Shown piece by piece: positions 52,452 through 64,000 of a stretch of DNA of 64,000 nucleotides; the stretch's first letter is position 1; each line of letters begins with the position of its first letter. The position numbers and the translations under genes are program-made. The DNA is from Pelargonium tetragonum (Eukaryota; Streptophyta; Magnoliopsida; Geraniales; Geraniaceae): contig JAYMTL010000087.1 of NCBI GenBank assembly GCA_036897445.1, forward strand, positions 1-64,000, written 5' to 3'. The notes beneath the pieces were generated by a model. That model made no database searches. It was not told the origin of the DNA and worked only from the letters and a program-made list of their open reading frames with translations.

Positions 52452-54578
52452 GATCGGTAGAATTAGGATTAGGAAGTCCCATCCTTTTTTATAACGAGCC
52501 CCAAGGAGTAAAGAGATAGAAGCCTAGTGTAATCATAGCAGCCATTTTATGCTTGCTTATAAATAGAATAAAAGAATAATATTTTATACGAGGGTTAGGA
52601 AACTGCCTATTGATTTATCAATTTTTGATACTATATTAAGAATTAAAAGAGTAACTGAGTAAGTACGCCCGGAAATAGAAAAATAAGAATACGTTCTAGT
52701 TTAAGATCCCCTAAAAGCAAAAGAACTCAAAGGGCCTACTTGTTTAGTCATTTTTAAAGAAAATGAGACTTCTACATATACAACTACAACAAAATTTTTT
52801 TAGAAACTTTTATAGCGCAAGGAAAGAAAGGGTTCTTATCAGAATTAGACTCCCCGTTTCACTATAAACACAATTTTATAAGCTCTGTTCAAAAGGACTT
52901 GGGTATATTTTTAGATACTCGAAGCTCTTATAAAAAGGATTTTTTTTATCTCCATTTGAATAGAATATTTGAATGAAAAAACATCTCAAGGATAGGCTAG
53001 GGGAATTTTTATCCATATTTTAACAACTCGCGCAAAGAACCCACAGGTTTTGCAGATAATAAAATTCTTCAATATTGCTAAGACTCCAAAAATCAAATAT
53101 TATTTTGATGATATATTACCGTAAGGGGAGTAGAATAAAATAACGCATCATAAGGTATAGAATCTTAAAAAGCAGGGAAGGCTTAAGTTTTTAAAGGGGA
53201 CACAAAGTCTCTTAGCAAGTATAAGGATACACGCTTTTCTATATCTTTTTTTGCCCTTTAATAAATCTAAAGTAACTTCAGTGCCCATCTATAATTCCTG
53301 TTGTATCCTTTTTCTCTCTTAGCTATAAATGACACATGGGAGTTTCTTTGTTCTTCTATCAAAAGGCTTTGTAGTCTAGACACTCAGAAATCCAATTCTA
53401 TTTGATAAACGAGCCCACAGGGAAGTAACTCCAAAAGCAGAGGCTTGAAGAAAGCAGATCCTCTTTAGCTGTAGTATAAAACTTTAAGTCTCCTATCTCA
53501 AATTATCCTTAATATTTTTAGAAGACTCAAAATTGTATACCTTTGTTTTACTTCCAAGACTATAAGCAATAAATCTAGGTTGAGTCAGAGCTGTCATAAC
53601 ATTAGAATAAGTCTCAGGAGATTTCCAAAAAGCTTGAACATTTTTTTAGATATTCTGCAGGCAGAGAGAGGACTCACTAAAATTTGTAAATGGCAGTGTT
53701 TTTCCGCGAATTAAGGGCTCTTGTATTCCATAGAAGAACTTGCTTAGGGGCTGTAGAAAGTACAGCTCTTCTTATTATTTTATTGAGTCTCTGCTTAGTT
53801 ATGAAACTTAAAAAAGTAATTCTTAATATTAGGATCTTAGAAGTTTTCTTAGGCAATAGAATAGTGGGGATTTCTTTATTTGTAGACCCTCTTTGCTGAG
53901 TAATAGGAAAAAATACATACAGGGTGGGGTAGTTTTTTTTTAAGAGCTGTTAAAAAAGGGGAACTTTATAATAACAATATTGAAGTCCTGCTTTAGTATT
54001 CTGAGCTAATTAGATACAGGGGGTAGTAATGAAACGCATTTATAAGTTTCTATTTTGAGAAGAAGGAGTAATCCTATGCTATGGTTTTCTACTTTCGAAT
54101 TCGGCTCTCTTTACACGAATTAACTCGTATTCCTCTTGCGGAATTGAAAAGGTTTGTGCTTGAAGTAAATATGCGGCAGTATGGGTAATAAAAAAGTATA
54201 TACTTTTTTCCTAACTTTTTGGTCGATGAATTTACACCCAACAAACAAGTTTATAGCAAGCTTAGACGCTTGCAGAATAGAGACGTAACCCTTTTTACTA
54301 CTAGACTAGTCAAGGAAGTTTTTGAGTAATTTATAAAGGATGTGTTCATGATAAGAGTATATCAAGTTACTACACCCAAGAGCTTTTCTATCGAAAATTT
54401 CCGTTTCTATAAGGACTTCTCTCGTAAAATTTTCTTACCTTCTTCGGTAAAGTTTAGGTCAATCCAGGAAGCTAGATTCAAATAAGAAGTTGCATTTAGC
54501 TGGGGAATAAAAGGAGAGTATAATATAAACTTTTCCCTACTGCGGAGCTTTCAAGAGAAGGGGCTTTAAAACTTTTTA

Positions 54579-54638
54579 ATAAAGTAAAGGTACTTTATGC
54601 TGAAACGGATAATTCTAAAAAGCTTTTTAGAATTATCC
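54579..54638. repeat. Perfect 32-bp palindrome beside an 8-bp hairpin
   Basis: Positions 54607-54638 are completely self-complementary: the left half is GGATAATTCTAAAAAG and the right half its exact reverse complement. Eight bases to the left, ATAAAGTA (54579-54586) pairs with TACTTTAT (54591-54598) around AAGG. A perfect 32-bp palindrome is not expected by chance here. It could form a cruciform or mark a dimeric binding site or replication-slippage product; no gene next to it helps to decide. Confidence 0.75.
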
Positions 54639-55916
54639 CCTACTGGGCATGCACTAGTAAAAGATATAAGTTAGAAATCCTTGTTTAGAATAGGGATTGC
54701 CCTCTAAATTAATTGAGTACCCACACTTTGATTGATATATTAAAACTCTTAGTTGCTGAAATTTGTATTTAGCTTCTTGTATAAGGGGTATGAACCTCGT
54801 ACTTCCTAAAAATTGTGTAAAAAGAATATATTACATCGATTAATAACAAACCTACTTTCTTGATCAAGATGAATAAGAGTAAGGATTCTCAAACTTTCTT
54901 AATTAGTTCTCTTCTGCTCTGTGCTTTTTACTCCTTGAGTGCTTCATATAAAGGGTTAAATTCAATAAATAAAAGGATTTCCCTCAATCAAAAAGCAAGT
55001 AAAGCGTTGTAGACTTTGGCTTGCGATTATGACAAGAGATACACTAACTAGGTAGAAATTCGTTTATCTCTCTACGTCCTGCAGGGCGGACTCCTTTTTG
55101 TGTTCTTTGAATTTTTCTTAGCTTTCGGTGGATTTAATGAATAGAGTAGTAGTAAAGGGGAATATATATAATATGAGCGCAAAGAAAGGTTTTAGCAATC
55201 TAGAATAGGAATGGTTGTGGGTTTTATTCCCTTCCGGACTAAGTCAAAATAAACTATCAATAAAATAGTGGTTAAGCCTCGTGTTCTACTGGAGGATTCC
55301 AAGTCTTTTTCTTTATACTATACTGACTTTTACTTACAATATCCGCACGGCGTATAAAACAACCACTACAGCTAGCTGGCTTTTTTAAGTAATTGTGCTT
55401 CGGAGGCCCTTAGAGAAATTAGGTCCGTAATTTACCGGCTTGTCCAAGTGCTTGGGTTACATAGGGGTTTTAAGTTTAAGTAGCTATAATATAAAGAAAG
55501 GAGTCTCTTTCTTGTCTTGCTGGCTTACTAAATTCAGATAGATAAGTAAACAAATTAACAAGGATTTTTTGCCTTTTTTAAGAAATTTTTGGGCCTCTGT
55601 ACTAGGCGGGCTTCTCCTATTTTAAAGAAATAACTGTTTCCAAAAGACTTTGCGGATGCACTTGTAAAATACAAGAAAAGGGTATGCTATATATTAGCTG
55701 TTCTGTTTACTATCTTTCTCCAAGTCTAAGCTTCTCCTTAAGCAAAAGTGGCTAGCAAACAGGCTACCCCTTTCCTTTTTATAGGCTCCTATGATGCTCT
55801 AGTTTATACTTTTGAGTAAGAGCTACCCCTAAAACTAGCGAAACTTTGAATTACTATAAATAGACTTATGATTGAAAATAACAAAAGTAAAGAAACTTAG
55901 TAAACCCTCCTACAAT

Positions 55917-55970
55917 CACTTGAACCTGCGAATCTCTTTAAATAATAGTAACCCGTTTACCACGCAAAAG
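55917..55970 (-). other. tRNA-like fragment
   Basis: CACTTGAACCTGCGAA (T-arm complement) is followed 22 bases later by GTTTACCACGC (D-arm complement), the same spacing as at 15.29 kb, and TACCACGCAAAA with GCTTTC is shared with 18.26 kb. The stems are degenerate and no anticodon can be read. Confidence 0.25.
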
Positions 55971-57887
55971 TTTAGCTTTCAAATACCTATTAGTTAATAC
56001 CCGTGCTCTATGTATAATGAGCAGATGGATGCACTTTTTGAGAAGAAAGGATAAAATGCTCTACTTAAGCTATTTCGTTTCTAATATCTTACTCGCTAAA
56101 AAGTCTGGGGTTCCCATATAGAATTCCAATTCTCGTCCTCTTAAACTTGCTGTATGGCCTTTTAGACGCAAATAGCAAGATTTTAGAGTTCCTTATGTAT
56201 TAGCAGTTGACTAAAGAAGCTTGTAACATGAAAAAGTTATAAAAAACTGGGCTCTGACTCTTTGAATAAATTTAACACTCGACTAGGTACTATATCCGAG
56301 CAAAAAGAGAATCTAGTAAAAATTAGAGTCTTAACTTCAAAAAGAGTAGGTAAGGGACTTTAACAAGCATGAATTGGAATAGTAGTTGCATCAACAACTA
56401 TAAAAAGCCCCCGAACCACAAGGAATTGGAAGTCCGGTTTCTAGGGTTAAAGTAACCTACTTGGTATAATTAGGGACATAGGTAGTAGAGTTGTTTAGTT
56501 AATTCTTAAAGGAAAGTTTTTCATAACCGAAAAGCATTACAACCTTTTAAGTAATTTTGTGCTGAAGCTCTTAGGAAAGGAACCCCTTAAAAAGCCCCTT
56601 CTTATCTACAAGTATACAATAAAACTGTTAATACAAATAAGCGATACCTAAAGTTATAAGAGAAAACTAAAAAAGAAAAGGAATTCCATCTTTCAAATTA
56701 ACACCGTTCGAGGAGACAAAAAGGGTCTTCACTTTAATAGTATAAGTTCAAAAAGACTTTAGGAGATCTCTACACAAAAGAAAGAAAACCTAGTTTAGAT
56801 AAGACGGAAGTTCTTGAAACACTAATAATAGCAGATTTTGTTGTACAGTTAATATTGGCGGGAGCTCCTGTGTAAGTCACTATATAAGCAGGAGAGGTTT
56901 TATATTCATTCAATAAGAAGTGTCGGTCATAAGGTCACTAGAATAAAGTAGGTTTCAATCTGGTTATACTAGGCTCTTAGCTCAGCCAGAAAATAGTATT
57001 TTCTAGCTATGGGTTTTTAGGGAGATAGCTGTTGAAGTTGAATACATGCGTTGTTTTTATTAGAATTTATTTACATTCTAGCCTGGATAAGCTTTTTGTA
57101 AGAGGATAATTCCTATAAAAAAGGAAAAAGACTACTGAATAACTAGACATAATATAATAAACTACGAAACAGTGGTACTAGTTACTTGTTTCCTTTAATC
57201 TAATTTTGGTACTTTATATTACCCTATTCAGTGAAAACAGGTCCAAGCAGGGGCTCTATCTTCCTTTTTTCTTAGTGAGTTCCAAATATTTATACATAAA
57301 TAGAATTACTTAACTAGAGTACTTAGAATTCTTTAATTCTATTAAAAGAGTATCTACTGCAAATAGAGTTTATAAGCGAAGAGGGTTGACAAGACGCGCC
57401 TAGGAGAGGAATATAAAAAAGAAAAATGGGTATAGCAGAGAGTCATTTTCAATACTTTTGTTAGTTCAAGCCGACTAAGCTTAACTTGAAAAGAAGGAGA
57501 ATATGACTCGTCAGGGGCAGTTGATCCAGAATTAGTTATTTTAAAATCTAAAGTATTTGTACTACTTTGATCAGGGCCTACGGAACACTCAGTAGCAAGC
57601 TAGGAAAAGCTGAGGGTTCTAATAAACTTTGTATAAAAAGGATGGGGGCGGAAAGCCTGAGAAAAAGAAGCTCAGAATCCATCTCATATCAGACTTCAAC
57701 TTAGTCTGCCTTATTAAGTAATAGGAGACCCACTCTTCCTATAAGCCGATCTTTCCTACTGAGACTCAGAGAGACTTTTTGACTTTATTTAATCTCAAAT
57801 TCCAAACCTTCTATTCTATCTACTGGAACTACTCAAGACAAACCTCAAAAAGGACTACGCACCGCACGTTTAGTTAAAAAAGAAGGG

Positions 57888-57948
57888 CTTACTACTTCCT
57901 AGCCTAGCTACTGAGTAAGAAAAGACACGAGTTCAAGTTCCGTAGTAT
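57888..57948 (+). other. Short tRNA-like fragment on the + strand
   Basis: TACTAC (57890-57895) and GTAGTA (57942-57947) could close the ends. GCCTAGCTACTGAG recalls a D-arm, and ACGAG-TTCAAGT-TCCGT is a T-arm with a canonical seven-base loop and three to four pairs. At about 58 bases it is too short to hold a normal anticodon arm. Confidence 0.25.
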
Positions 57949-60709
57949 ACTGTAACTACCCTTTTTTATTATCTGTAATAATCAGAAACTTAAAACAGAG
58001 GAAAGGCTAAACCCATACTTTTCAATCTACTTTATTTTGTTAAACCTTTTCCGAGCTAAAGCTCGCCTACTAGAGAGGACTCATTTGAGAGTTTATTTAC
58101 TTCTTAGCTTGCCTCAACAAGTCTTGTCTTAAAAGGTATTCGCACAAAAAATATATAAGGACACTCATAGCATATTAGGTATCTGGTTGTCTGGATTTCC
58201 TTATTTAATTCCGAACTAAGACTTACAAAGTAATATAGAGATATCCTATTTCAGCCAATCCCTAATGAACTATTTGTGATTCTTCCATTTCTTTAATTTA
58301 CGTTTGTCTCTATCTGAGACGGAGTCCTATCAGAAGTCGAGAAGAAAAAGCATAAGTGGATCAGTCAGTTGCTATGCATAAGTAGTTGTATCTGCTTATA
58401 AGTTTACTTAGGCTTTGTATAATTGCGAAAGACTTATGTAGGTCACAAGAGTTCTACTAAAAACTAGGAACGAGGCTCCCGCTACATCTCCAACCCATTA
58501 AACCCTTAAAAGGTTCTCCTAAACTCCTAAACAATTCAATACTTTTAATTAGAATGCCAGCTTCCCGGGATATTCTCAGTTCCTCATGCTAGCAATTTTT
58601 CTTTCTAAATAAACAGAGTTTTTAGGATTTTTCTTATATACCTCAAGCAAGTATACAAAAACGAGTTGCTTAATTCTTCTGTGTCAGGATAATAACTCAG
58701 AATATGTGTCCCTTTCTTTCTGACCCCAAAACAGGTGTTCCTTAGCTAATGGTGAAAGCTATGCCCGAGGTTTCCCTTTATTATACAAAAGAAGATTTTA
58801 AGCTTTAGGTTTAATAAAGTAGCTCTCACCTTTAAAAATTGCAAGTAGATTACGCTAGCTTTTTTCTAATGAGAAATGATCGCTATGGTTACCCTCGATA
58901 TTCTGCCTCTTATATCAACTCTTAAAATCTTTTTTTAATACGAAAAAGCTCTTTCGATTTTATGTAATCTCCTTGTTTTTAGTAAGGGTACTCTCCGTCT
59001 TGTCCATAGGATACTTGGTTAAAAGATATAAAGTAAATGTTCACAGAAAAAAGCTACTCGTAAAGAATCTAAGCACTAAAACTGAGTAATTCCGGACTCA
59101 TAGAGTAATAATCTTTCTTAACTCACTCAAGGAATATACAAATTGTAGGGTAAAAATACAGGCATAAAGGGTCCGCATAAAACTCCCCTAAGTCTTTTCC
59201 AACACCGACGGAGCCTCCAGCAATTCCTTATAAACTATCCGGAATTCGATCTCTTATTACTTATTAGAAGCTTTATTAACTCCCAATTAAATAAGAAAAT
59301 AGCCTTATTGCTAAACAAACCCTACCTTGGAACAGAAGTTTTACCTACTGCAGCATCCAAAAAGGAACTCAGAGCTTTCCAATTTCTTGACTTAGGGATC
59401 CCCGAAAAGACTTCCGCTGTGCACTAAAAATCAAACTGACTTTCTTAGTGGAGGTTTTCAAACATCTAAAAAGAGTTTACAGTCTACCCACAAAATAAGA
59501 ATCTCTAGACTCAAGTTCCACCGAACCTTGTGCTTTCTCGGGCATCTGAAAAACCCTATAAATTAGCTAATATTAGCAATTCAAATCTTCCTTATAAAGA
59601 GTACTCAAGGTTGAAAAAGTTCTATAACTCTAAGTTCCTATTAGTTTAAAGGGGTCCTTGTTGTCCCCTATTTTATTTAACTTCGAGAGGTCATAAGACT
59701 TTCTATTTATATAAGGACTTCCTATAGGGATCCGCGTGCGTAAAAAGTTGGGTCTATTTAGAAAGAGACAAGATTGTGCCTTGTTTAAAAGAGTTTACAG
59801 GAATACACTTACTTGACTATTTACATTTGTACATTTTAGGGAGAACCCGGTCGGCTTTGGTTTGGTACTAGCTAATTTACAATTTTAGGCTAGGAAGGTA
59901 GTAAAGTAAACAAAGAAACTCTATTTGTCACAAGGAATTGATAACTAAAGCATTTATACCATATTGGAATGGAGTAATTTCTTTTTAGCAGAAGTTTCCG
60001 GTTTCAGAAATGGAAACACACCTTTAATCAAGGATTTGACTACGCTATAGCTTAAAGGAAAACTTCAATATCAATGTAATAAAGAGGTAAAAGGCCCCTT
60101 GCTGAGTATCTAAACTCACGAGAAAGCGATTCCAGAAAATAGCTTTGGCAGTTTTGGAACTATTTCCTTTTTAAGAGGTGACTATCTTATTTTCAAGTTT
60201 CCTATGTAGGATAGTAAGAAAATTTTAGAAAGTATAAAGAATTTAAAGAGCTAAGATATTTGGTAAATAAAAGGAGGCTAAGGGGTTGGCTAGAATTAGC
60301 ATTTTTCGTTTTCTAGAGAGATAATAGAAAGACTTAGGTTGTGGTTCCGTAGCTCTCAGTCTTTGTTAATGGGTGGAATTTCCTTTTACGAGGGGCCCCA
60401 GGGGTTTTATCTTGTTGCAGAGTAATTCATATTTAGCGGGAGATGGTTTCTTCTCTAAATTAAGTGCTGCTATTTGGCTAAGAAACGTGTAAAAGTTTTC
60501 GGGAGAATTCCATTCATAGAATAGAAGCAAGATCAAACAAGTAGAGTTTGAAAGCGTACAGCATATAATAGATCAGGAATAAAAAGACTTTAGGACTTTA
60601 GTAAGAACTCGCGTAAAGGCTAGAAAAGAATCTTTTCCCGGGTTTCCTTATGTATACTCCTTACCCCTGCCCCGTTATACCTAGGGTCGGTTAGAATAAC
60701 CCCTTCTAA

Positions 60710-60990
60710 TCTTATTAAGGTTTCTTTCCTCTATACACCAATAACAACTAAAAGGAATATACTGTAACACTATAACTAATAAGAGTAATATAACTAAGAA
60801 CTCTAAACTATAAATACATTATAAGATGTATATAGGGAATACTAACCGCACCTAGGTACAGTAAAGCTACAATAGCGGTAGGGAGAAGCCCCATAACACC
60901 AACAGCAAGAAAAAGACAGTAGCTACAAAGGGTTCCATAGGCAACAAAAAACTCATACCAAAGAAGCTTCTCAAGGGGCCACACTGCTTG
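60710..60990 (+). repeat. Island-family member
   Basis: An A/T/C-rich block (ATACTGTAACACTATAAC and similar) is followed by GGAGAAGCCCCATAACACC and onward (60882-60923), aligning with 42800-42840, then TAGCTACAAAG, as at 30561 and 42893. Closed in all frames. Confidence 0.45.
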
Positions 60991-63900
60991 TACTCAAGAA
61001 ATTTTTCCAAAAAGTCCAATAAGTATAGCTAGCTTTCTTTACGAAAAAGTACCATATCCATTAGCCAGTAAAACTTTCTTTTGAAAACCAAGTTCGATTA
61101 GTTGTTTTCTTCCCATCTACATAGGTTTTAAGGGGCTTCGTGTTTATAGGATTCAAGATTTTCATAGTAATGTTGCTGTGTCGTTCCGGGCACCTATCCT
61201 TAAAAATCAAAAGTCTAAATATAAAAATTTATAGTAAAATCTTTCTACCTCTTTGGAGTAGGCCTTACAGCTTTTTTCTTTTTAGAGAGTAGCTTACAAG
61301 AATATTGTATCCGTACCAAGGAGGCGGTGCGCTAAGTCCTTAGATTAGAGACCTGAGACTCCTCTTTTTGAAAAGCCTACAGACCGAGAAAAGTACTTGT
61401 ACTGCCTTGTTTACAAAGGCTTATCCTATACCCTTGAATGAGCTCCTACTTTTAATGTAAATTAAAGGCCGAAAGTATAAAAAGCCCTTAAAAGTAAAAA
61501 AATCCTATGCGTTTCAGAAAAATTGTTTAGTAACCCTGAGGTTCCCGTTGAATAAGTACGAATAAAAGTCTCCAAGAGTAGAATAAGAATTGTTTATTAC
61601 CTATGTAGTTTAGTTTCCATTAGATATTGTGCTAAATTCAGTCAAGGAAAGGGTAGATAATTATAGTAAGAAAGTTCGCTCGTGGAGTTATCTCGAATTT
61701 AGTAAAGGAAACCTATTGCATATGCCTTGAGTCTAGAGAACCCCGTTCAGAATTGTAAGTTATACGTAAGTGTAATTGCAAAAAACTTTAATGTAGCTTA
61801 AGCAGCCCCAGAAAGACTTGCCAAAAACTCGGATACAGTACTTTTTTATTCCAATATCTAAACAGAGAAAGAGCGTATAAAGGAAAATTTCCTATCTAAT
61901 TTGTACCAAATTACTACATATCTGGTAAATTGCTCCACAGCTATCTCAAGCCCCTTTATTGAAAATCTCAGGAGAAGCTTTATGGGAATATAGTAAGTCT
62001 CTTTTACCCTTAAAAATGAAAGTATAAAGGGGGTGTTTCGAAATTGAAGTTCTGGTTAATCCAATTATACACTAATTTTACAAACTACTAGAAGTCCCTT
62101 AAGATATAGTGTATCGTTAATACTTCGGATACGATTAGTTAACCCCGAGAATTCTTTACTTGGGACTTGGGCTGAACACGAGAAAAGTATAGGCCGGCTG
62201 TTAGGATTGATTTTTATTTTATTCATAGGTATAAAGATTTAATATAGATTTAAGCTTCCAATTAGAGTAGAGGTCTTCTTTTTTATTCGACAAGTTTGGT
62301 AAATAGTTAATTGCTCATTTATCTCTCATAATATGGAAACGGATTTGCTTCATTAAGCTCCTAAAACAAGGGAGAGGAGAAACTTAAGAGAAGATGGATT
62401 CCTTTTTTAGAGTCCCGGCGAGGTTTGGTATAGTATAGGTATTTACCATTTAGAGTCAAGGTTATAGATCCGGGTTATGCAATTCTTATAAATAAGGTAT
62501 ATTTGATAATAAACCTAAGATAGGGCTCCCGCGGTAAGTATAACTAGAGATCGGGTCTAAATCTAATAAATAATTAAGGAATGCTGTCATATCAAACTTA
62601 ACAATAACAATTGATTTACTTTTAGTTTCACAGAAAGACTTTTTTAACCCTTTGTAGTAAAAGAGAACTTAAAAAGAGAATTTTTAAATAGAGGAAACTT
62701 CGAAAATCTTTATTTTAGGGTCTGTTAATCTGCGATAGAGCATAGGTGATAAAAGCGTATACTAGTAGGGTTCCGGCAGGTATATTAGTGTTTTTAACTC
62801 GCATTTTTTTACACAAGATTCACTAGAAAACGCCACTCAGTTTAGCGGGGATCCGCTTATGAGATACTACAAGGATACTAAAAAGCTTAAAAGGGGACTT
62901 TAAAATCTTACTAAATAAGCTATAGGCAATTCTTTATTTTATAAACAGGACTTACAGTCGGTCTACCGCAATTTCATACAGAGTCCCTTGATAAAATATA
63001 ACCAAAAAGTTAAAGAGCCCCTTTTTCGGTAACAAGTAATTCTCTAGGTGATAGCCCAGGTTTCCGTACGTTGCATTAAAAACTTATTCTTCTAGCGGGA
63101 TTGCAGAATGTGTTGCAGTTGGAATTGACTCTATACTTATAAGCTGAGTTTGAGTTCTTAGCATAGCAAAAAGGGTTAGATAGCTCAATGAAAACTCTGG
63201 GTCAGCGGTGTTCAAGTCCACTTCTTTTTCTTTTCGACATTAAAAGTTTTTATAGTGTGTATCGTGTAAGAATTAATCAAAGTTTTTGGTTAAGTCGTGG
63301 GAAGACATTCTATTGTAAATGCCCTTACTTATATAATGGGTATGCCGCGCTCTCTACTCTAGAAAAGGGTTCCCTTTCAGACAAATCCCTTTTAACCTAT
63401 CTGAATCTAATCTATTAACAACCATAACCAAGGAGCTTCCAATGACCTTAGACAATAGGCTATATTTCTCCTTTTAGTAAGCGAAATCCCGTCGACTATA
63501 GGTAATCCATAGAAGAAGTAAAAGACCTTGAGCCAGCATTTCAAAATTGTTTCTTACTGTGGGGCCGGCTTATCCTTCGATAAAAGAAAGGCTTGCCGGG
63601 GCCTTTTTTACTAACGTATAATTTAAAAGAGTAAAGTTAGACCCTTTTTTATTTAATAGTATACAAAGCACCTATTATCTCTTTGACCTTGTTTCGAAAC
63701 TAACTCATAGTTATTCTTTTTCAGAGCACCACAAAAATTTGAAATACAGACTGGGCTTCCGTATAGAAAAATTCAAGATATTTTAGTTAGAAACCTTTCA
63801 CATTGCTTTAAGATTTTAGCTCTATACAATTATAAAATTAACGATTATCCTAAGGTGTTCCGTTCCTTTGTATGTATTACCTGCCGATAAATGTGTGAAA

Positions 63901-64000
63901 ACTAATTAAGAAAGTCTTTATCAGATATACTATATATGTGTTTTGCTCTTACTAACTAGATATAGGCTCCGGAGGAATTCCTTATAGTTTTTAATTTATT
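60990..64000. other. AT-rich tract to the window end, no gene
   Basis: The only open frame of note, 76 codons at 63188-63418, is not recognisable. GGGTTAGATAGCTCAATG followed by GTGTTCAAGTCCAC (63170-63215) has D-arm-like and T-arm-like wording, but there is no room for an anticodon arm between them. Nothing else is supported. Confidence 0.4.

Larger units (their letters stand above)
48060..60710. other. Long AT-rich tract with hairpins and tRNA-like fragments, no gene
   Basis: No frame over about 83 codons and none recognisable. Named structures in it: tRNA-like fragments (48158-48262, 55917-55970, 57888-57948), a three-way junction (49559-49610), a 12-bp stem (52405-52451) and the 32-bp palindrome with its neighbour hairpin (54579-54638). 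A 69-codon frame at 53690-53899 has a hydrophobic middle but no family resemblance. Confidence 0.45.

Noticed and set aside
53690-53899. 69-codon frame with a hydrophobic middle, first taken for a small membrane protein
   Set aside because: Length is within chance, no homologue recognised, no context, and AT-rich DNA readily yields Leu/Ile-rich frames.
3100-64000. Whole tract as a plant mitochondrial or plastid genome segment
   Set aside because: No organelle protein gene, rRNA or intact tRNA is visible in 60 kb; only degenerate tRNA-like words support the idea.

Overview
The only gene that can be recognised in this window lies in its first 1.4 kb. It is part of a land-plant beta-tubulin gene: two exons (128-401 and about 1138-1407) covering residues of about 41-131 and 132-221 of a protein of about 445 residues. 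The introns fall at the two positions that are conserved in plant TUB genes, and the protein has plant-type residues (for example [16 protein letters not shown] and [10 protein letters not shown]). The window is therefore nuclear plant DNA at its left edge. The gene is incomplete. The first 40 codons are replaced by unrelated pyrimidine-rich DNA with an in-frame stop, the acceptor of intron 1 reads TG instead of AG, and no third exon was found in the remaining 62.6 kb.

From 1408 to about 3.1 kb the DNA looks like ordinary T-rich plant intron or intergenic sequence. It contains a row of four perfect hairpins at 2684-2793. Between about 3.1 and 4.3 kb the texture changes. From there to the end the window is a uniform AT-rich tract, dense in stop codons, with no recognisable protein gene, rRNA, complete tRNA, transposon, satellite, microsatellite or CRISPR array. 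The longest open frame is 122 codons, about what chance gives in this much AT-rich DNA.

The tract is not wholly featureless. Islands at about 12.2-12.9 (probably inverted), 22.5-23.5, 25.7-26.2, 26.9-27.5, 28.5-29.0, 29.5-29.7, 30.5-30.8, 42.6-43.3, 47.7-48.1 and 60.7-61.0 kb have a distinct A/T/C-rich then purine-rich character and share degenerate sequence modules, so they look like a diverged dispersed repeat family. There are also scattered tRNA-like fragments with T-arm and D-arm words at tRNA spacing but broken stems, and a few strong inverted repeats, the best being a perfect 32-bp palindrome at 54607-54638.

I see no operon, defence system, virus copy or other multi-gene system. The main question the window raises is what the 60-kb tract is: fast-decaying intergenic DNA, decayed organelle-derived DNA, or sequence that is misassembled, simulated or model-generated and joined to a real gene fragment. 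All of this was done by eye; no alignment, composition count or folding was computed.
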